Shown here in pieces: positions 60,720 to 64,000 of a stretch of DNA of 64,000 nt. The notes beneath the pieces are model-generated. The model did not search any database, was not told the origin of the DNA, and saw only the letters and a list, made by a program, of their open reading frames with translations. Origin of the DNA: Pycnococcus provasolii. Lineage: Eukaryota; Chlorophyta; Pseudoscourfieldiophyceae; Pseudoscourfieldiales. The DNA is taken from NCBI GenBank assembly GCA_049487715.1, contig CP150552.1, positions 806,001 through 870,000 on the forward strand, in the 5' to 3' direction. The position numbers and the translations under genes are program-made. Every line of letters begins with the position of its first letter. Positions within the stretch are counted from its first letter, which is position 1.

Positions 60720-61838
60720 CTATACAACTTTGACGCCCCACTCCGAGAGACGCTCGACGATTCCTGGCCTGCGTGAGAGGCTTGCTGGCGCATCCGCAAA
60801 AGCTTGTGCGATCGTCGCCGGCTTCACGCCAAGCGTGAGCGCGAGACGAACGGGCTTCAGCGCCTCGTCAGCCGCACCTCGTCTCTTCGCCGCGAGCGCG
60901 ATGGCACGCGTTGCCACCACCAAACCGCCAGTTGCCTGCACCTGCTGACCGAGCCCGACCATGAGCACGTTAATTTCAGACCAGTGAGACTGTGGCATCC
61001 AAGCCTCGAGGTGCCGACGCGTCTTCTCTGGATCCTTCGATTCGGGCACCCAGCCGACCTGCTGCGAAATGCGGTGCACGTGAGTGTCGACACCTATGCC
61101 AACGGCGTCGGTTCCCTCCTCCCTCGTCACGTTGAGGTAGATGATGGCCATTTTTGGTCCGACGCCGTCAAACGTCAGCAGCGTGTCCAGGTCTTCGGGA
61201 ACGCGGCCGTCGAATTCCTCGACGATGCGTTGGCTCGCCTTGAGCAGATATTTCGTCTTGTTGTTGTGGAATCCCACGGTGCGTATGAGGCTGTTGAGCG
61301 TTTCTGACTCCATCTTGGCGAGCATGCTCGCGGTGCACCCGTTGTGCTCGCGCAGACGCGCCATGGCGGCGGCGTTCACCTCATCTTTCGTCTGGCTGCT
61401 GAGCATGAGGCTGATGAGCGTCTGAAAGTTCTGCGTGTCTATGCTAGCCTCAGGATCGGCAAGCCTTTCGCACCCCATGGTGTCTACAGCCGCGTCACGC
61501 GTCTCTCTGAGCTGTCGAATGATGTCTAGGATTTCGCGCCACCCGTTCGGCGGCGTCGTGGATGGCGGCGGCGATTTCGGCGACTTCGCCGGACTCGCGG
61601 TTTTCGCTCTTTTTGCAGCCGGGCTTGTTGCAGACTTCGCCTTGCTGGTTGGTGTCTTTGGCGTCGGTGGCGCTTCTTTTCCCTTGTCGGTTGAGGCGTC
61701 ATCCCCTCTTCTTTTCTTGCGCGTCGGCGACGCCGACGTTTGGTTATCCGCGGGCGACGTGCCAGCGTCCCCACTTTTGCGCGTTGATCGCAAAGCTGAC
61801 AAAGCTGCTGCTGACGACGACTTGAGTGCCTGTCCCAT
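60720..61838 (-). CDS. NTH1: Endonuclease III (NTH1)-type DNA glycosylase/AP lyase without Fe-S motif
   Basis: Intronless, 372 residues from the ATG at 61838. A basic, Ser/Pro/Lys-rich N-terminus with nuclear-signal-like KKRR and KRAK precedes the HhH-GPD fold: NFQTLISLMLSSQTKDEVNAAAM, TVGFHNNKTKYL, LLTFDGVGPKMA with catalytic Lys229, and VGIGVDTHVHRI with catalytic Asp251. It removes oxidised pyrimidines in base excision repair. Eukaryotic NTH1 normally ends in a C-x6-C-x2-C-x5-C 4Fe-4S loop right after GQQ; here GQQ is followed by VQATGGLVVATRAIALAAKR with no Cys. A ~50-residue extension beyond replaces it. Yeast Ntg1 is a known cluster-free precedent. Confidence 0.9.
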   Translation of the reverse strand: MGQALKSSSAAALSALRSTRKSGDAGTSPADNQTSASPTRKKRRGDDASTDKGKEAPPTPKTPTSKAKSATSPAAKRAKTASPAKSPKSPPPSTTPPNGWREILDIIRQLRETRDAAVDTMGCERLADPEASIDTQNFQTLISLMLSSQTKDEVNAAAMARLREHNGCTASMLAKMESETLNSLIRTVGFHNNKTKYLLKASQRIVEEFDGRVPEDLDTLLTFDGVGPKMAIIYLNVTREEGTDAVGIGVDTHVHRISQQVGWVPESKDPEKTRRHLEAWMPQSHWSEINVLMVGLGQQVQATGGLVVATRAIALAAKRRGAADEALKPVRLALTLGVKPATIAQAFADAPASLSRRPGIVERLSEWGVKVV

Positions 61839-62451
61839 CTTAGGAACGAAAACCAAAGAAAATATCTGAAAATGAGAAGAAGATAACGCAGATGATACGC
61901 AGAGAGAACGCAGAGACCTAAAAGACGATCTTCTTTTCAGATGCGAATGCGAATATGAATATGAATGCGAATATGAGTGTGAATGTGAGCACCGGAGTCC
62001 AACACCACCAACAGCAGGTACTCCTGATACTCTTATAGACAACAACAGTGCCTTCTTGACTCCTCTTATAGATACAAAGATGTGCCGAGACAAACCTTTC
62101 ACAAGGCTGCAACGGAGCATATACGCGGAGAGAGAATGATGAAATCCTGAGGCTCCGATGACAACTACAACTACAAACGCCAACCATCCACCAAAGGAAG
62201 TGCCCACAGAACCAGTTGTTGGACCTACCACGAATAACCCCGAATGAATTCCAAACCCGAATGAAATTACAAACCCCGAATGAAATTACAAACCCGAATA
62301 AAATACAAACCCCGAATAATAAGGAATTGCCCCTGCGACCTGCGCCGCCATACCAACATACCTCTCCCTTCATTCCTTCCATCCTTCGTTTGTCATATTC
62401 TGTGAAGTCTCTGGAGTAGATACGATACGTATACGTGTGTGTAGATACACT
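61839..62451. other. Divergent promoter gap of NTH1 and CWC21 with A/T-rich repeats
   Basis: 613 bp. A GAATATG/GAATGTG-type repeat lies at 61942-61988 and an AACCCCGAATGAAATTAC minisatellite at 62231-62322. The CWC21-proximal end is AT-rich (TACGATACGTATACGTGTGT near 62421). No coding frame was supported. Confidence 0.65.
62231..62322. repeat. Degenerate ~19-bp minisatellite (AAACCCCGAATGAAATTAC)
   Basis: Five imperfect units beginning AACCCCGAAT or AACCCGAAT, with variable AT-rich tails. Confidence 0.85.
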
Positions 62452-63204
62452 ATGTACAACGGCATCGGCGTGTCCACCGCGCGAGGCACGGGGACGTCCG
62501 GGTACGTGCAGAAGAACGCCTTCGACCTATCCGCACGCCAGAAGAAAAGCCGCGGGGCTTGGGGAACTTCCGCGGCGGCAGGGGCGAAAGCGTCGGAAAC
62601 GGCTCCTTGGTCCGTTTCCGAAGAAATACACAAGCACAACGCGAAGAGAGAAATCGAACTTCGACTCGCGGAACTCGAAGACGACTTAGAAGAGCAGGGA
62701 TGCGCGCAAAACGAAATCCAAACCAGACTCGCGGATGAAAGAACGAGACTTCAACTCGTTGTCGAACGAGGGGGAACGCTCGCACGGCAGAAGGGTGAAG
62801 ACAACGACGACGACAGAACGCCGCACCCGCGCGGTGGGGCGGCTGGGCCACCGGCGAACCGACGCCACAACCACAGAAGTCAACCGCACGACGACCACAG
62901 GCGAAAGTACGACGAAAGGCGAAGAAACGACGACCGGCGAGGACGTCGAGGAGGGCGCTCGCGCTCGCGCTCGCGATCCCCGCGACGAGAACGAGAACGA
63001 GAACGACGACGAAGCAGCCCAGACGAACGCGAATACCAAAAACACGACGACGACGACCTCTCGGGAGACTCGGACGGCGAGGACGAAGAGCGCGAGCGGC
63101 GTCAGCGAGAAATCGAGCGGAGCGAGCGTGAGCGACAGCAGGTGGAGGTGGCTCGCAAGGCTCTTGAAGAGGACGACGAAGACGAAGACGGTGAAGTGAA
63201 GTGA
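62452..63204 (+). CDS. CWC21: Spliceosome factor CWC21/SRRM2 N-terminal type
   Basis: Intronless, 250 residues from the ATG at 62452. The first residues MYNGIGVSTARGTGTSGYVQ match the invariant N-terminus of Cwc21/SRm300. The cwf21 helix follows at ~62-102 (HNAKREIELRLAELEDDLEEQG). The rest is Arg/Asp/Ser-rich with RSRSRSRSP, the RS-type tail of the plant and animal proteins. It associates with Prp8 and Snu114 near the 5' splice site in activated spliceosomes. Presence fits the introns seen here. Confidence 0.92.
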   Translation: MYNGIGVSTARGTGTSGYVQKNAFDLSARQKKSRGAWGTSAAAGAKASETAPWSVSEEIHKHNAKREIELRLAELEDDLEEQGCAQNEIQTRLADERTRLQLVVERGGTLARQKGEDNDDDRTPHPRGGAAGPPANRRHNHRSQPHDDHRRKYDERRRNDDRRGRRGGRSRSRSRSPRRERERERRRSSPDEREYQKHDDDDLSGDSDGEDEERERRQREIERSERERQQVEVARKALEEDDEDEDGEVK

Positions 63205-63265
63205 ATTACTTTTTTGTAGTTGCAAAATAATTACATACAAGAAAATCAATATTATTATCATTTAC

Positions 63266-64000
63266 TTACAGGTACGCGACGTACTCCGGCAGTCCTTCAC
63301 GCATGCGCATCAAAATCTCGCACACCGTGCTGATCTGCACATCATCCCTCATCGCTCCTAAGCCACGCAGCACAATTGCACCTCCACCCTCCTCCACGTC
63401 GCCCAGGTGAAGCTTGACAACAACGCCAGTCACATTGCGCATCGTACGAATCGTCGAGTCCATCGCCGCGCCGCCATCCTCGGCATTCGGCGCCATCATC
63501 ACCATGTCATACGTCTCCTGATTCATCTTGGTGAGAAGCCAGACGTCGTCCTCCGTGTCAAAGCCGGTGAGCGGGGGAGGAAGCGGAGACATCGCGCTCA
63601 CACCGTAGCCGCCCGCGACGGCGTGAATGCCCAACTCCGAGCACAGGCTCCGGATCATGAGCAGCTGCACGAAGTTTGCCACACGATCGTCCATGCTCGA
63701 CCTCGGCGCGAGCGGGTCGTCGAAATCTTCATCCAGCTCCACCTGATATTTCATGCAAATCGCACGGTACATGCGATCAACCGCGAAGGCGCCACCGTCG
63801 CCTGACAACATCGTCGACTTGAGCATGTCTTCCAACTTAGCCACGGAAGCATCGGAAAGCTCAGCAACGGGCCAAGTGCACTCGCCGCGCGGAAGGCTCG
63901 CGTACGACGCCTCGAGTGCGCCAGCGCACCAAAGCGCGAAGCTGATGCCAGCGGGACCATTTTCCACCGTGGGGAGGTACTGCTGCTCCACCTTCTGCAG
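63266..64000 (-). CDS. Unknown protein, 5'-partial at window edge
   Basis: The frame is open from base 64000 to the stop at 63266, so 244 C-terminal residues are visible and the N-terminus is outside. It is a soluble-looking alpha/beta protein with no signal or membrane segment: Ala-rich helices (FALWCAGALEASYASLP), SSMDDRVANFVQLLMIRSLC, AVAGGYGVSAMSPLPPP, and a Gly-rich GDVEEGGGAIVLRGLG turn. I do not recognise the family. Convergent with CWC21, stops 61 bp apart. Confidence 0.6.
   Translation of the reverse strand: MQKVEQQYLPTVENGPAGISFALWCAGALEASYASLPRGECTWPVAELSDASVAKLEDMLKSTMLSGDGGAFAVDRMYRAICMKYQVELDEDFDDPLAPRSSMDDRVANFVQLLMIRSLCSELGIHAVAGGYGVSAMSPLPPPLTGFDTEDDVWLLTKMNQETYDMVMMAPNAEDGGAAMDSTIRTMRNVTGVVVKLHLGDVEEGGGAIVLRGLGAMRDDVQISTVCEILMRMREGLPEYVAYL

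Noticed and set aside
1-64000. tRNA or rRNA genes
   Set aside because: No cloverleaf with a GGTTCRA-type arm and matching acceptor stem was found by eye; a dedicated scan would be needed to exclude one.

Overview
The window looks like nuclear DNA of a small-genome green alga, most likely of prasinophyte grade. The support is a channelrhodopsin (56905-58557), a double-AP2 transcription factor, several plastid-type N-terminal extensions (HisA, anthranilate phosphoribosyltransferase, peroxiredoxin Q, RsmI), mitochondrial complex I subunit NDUFS8, spliceosomal and trafficking proteins, and TGTAA near the 3' end of several genes (for example 1045, 29869, 33891, 60687), the green-algal type of polyadenylation signal. 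Genus cannot be fixed from the sequence. About 31 protein genes are packed with alternating strands. Most have no intron. Seven short GT-AG introns (61-670 nt) were reconstructed by hand in six genes; an intron at 3916-3991 in a seventh-to-read gene is included in that count. There are no operons, ribosome binding sites or CRISPR arrays.

Layout. 0-7 kb: the 3' part of a sialidase-like gene, an AP2 factor, an unknown plastid-type protein (spliced), a KANSL3/TEX30-type hydrolase and an EDR2/DUF1336-type protein (spliced). 7-14 kb: a C2-domain membrane protein, a small ER-type membrane protein, NDUFS8 (spliced) and a ribulose-phosphate-epimerase-like barrel. 14-23 kb: a very long lipin, a cytochrome b5-like protein, a JmjN/JmjC demethylase and a 35-bp minisatellite. 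23-27 kb: two spliced RNA-binding proteins, one Npl3-like. 27-38 kb: mitochondrial-type KAS, PIH1-like CS protein, Sec63, HisA, Csl4, TrpD, TRAPPC13. 38-48 kb: a SPRING-like protein, PrxQ, a TFIIB-fold/FCP-like protein broken by a frame change, a TspO-like membrane protein, a plastid TPR-like protein and AP-2 alpha-adaptin. 48-55 kb: a tandemly duplicated secreted esterase-like protein and a plastid-type PP2C with a very long Ala/Lys/Glu helix. 55-64 kb: a gene-poor repeat-bearing stretch with a possible recombinase remnant, the channelrhodopsin, RsmI, a small unknown, an endonuclease III lacking its iron-sulfur cysteines, CWC21 and an unknown partial gene.

Two architectural themes recur. Neighbouring genes are mostly head-to-head (150-460 bp shared promoters) or tail-to-tail (often only 30-60 bp between stop codons). 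Short TTAGGG-type (telomere-like) arrays sit repeatedly in the 5' intergenic gaps. The genes do not form one pathway. They are mostly housekeeping, with the channelrhodopsin, the duplicated esterase, the long-helix PP2C, the SPRING-like gene and the TFIIB/FCP fusion as the unusual items. All assignments are from reading motifs by eye; no database search was possible.
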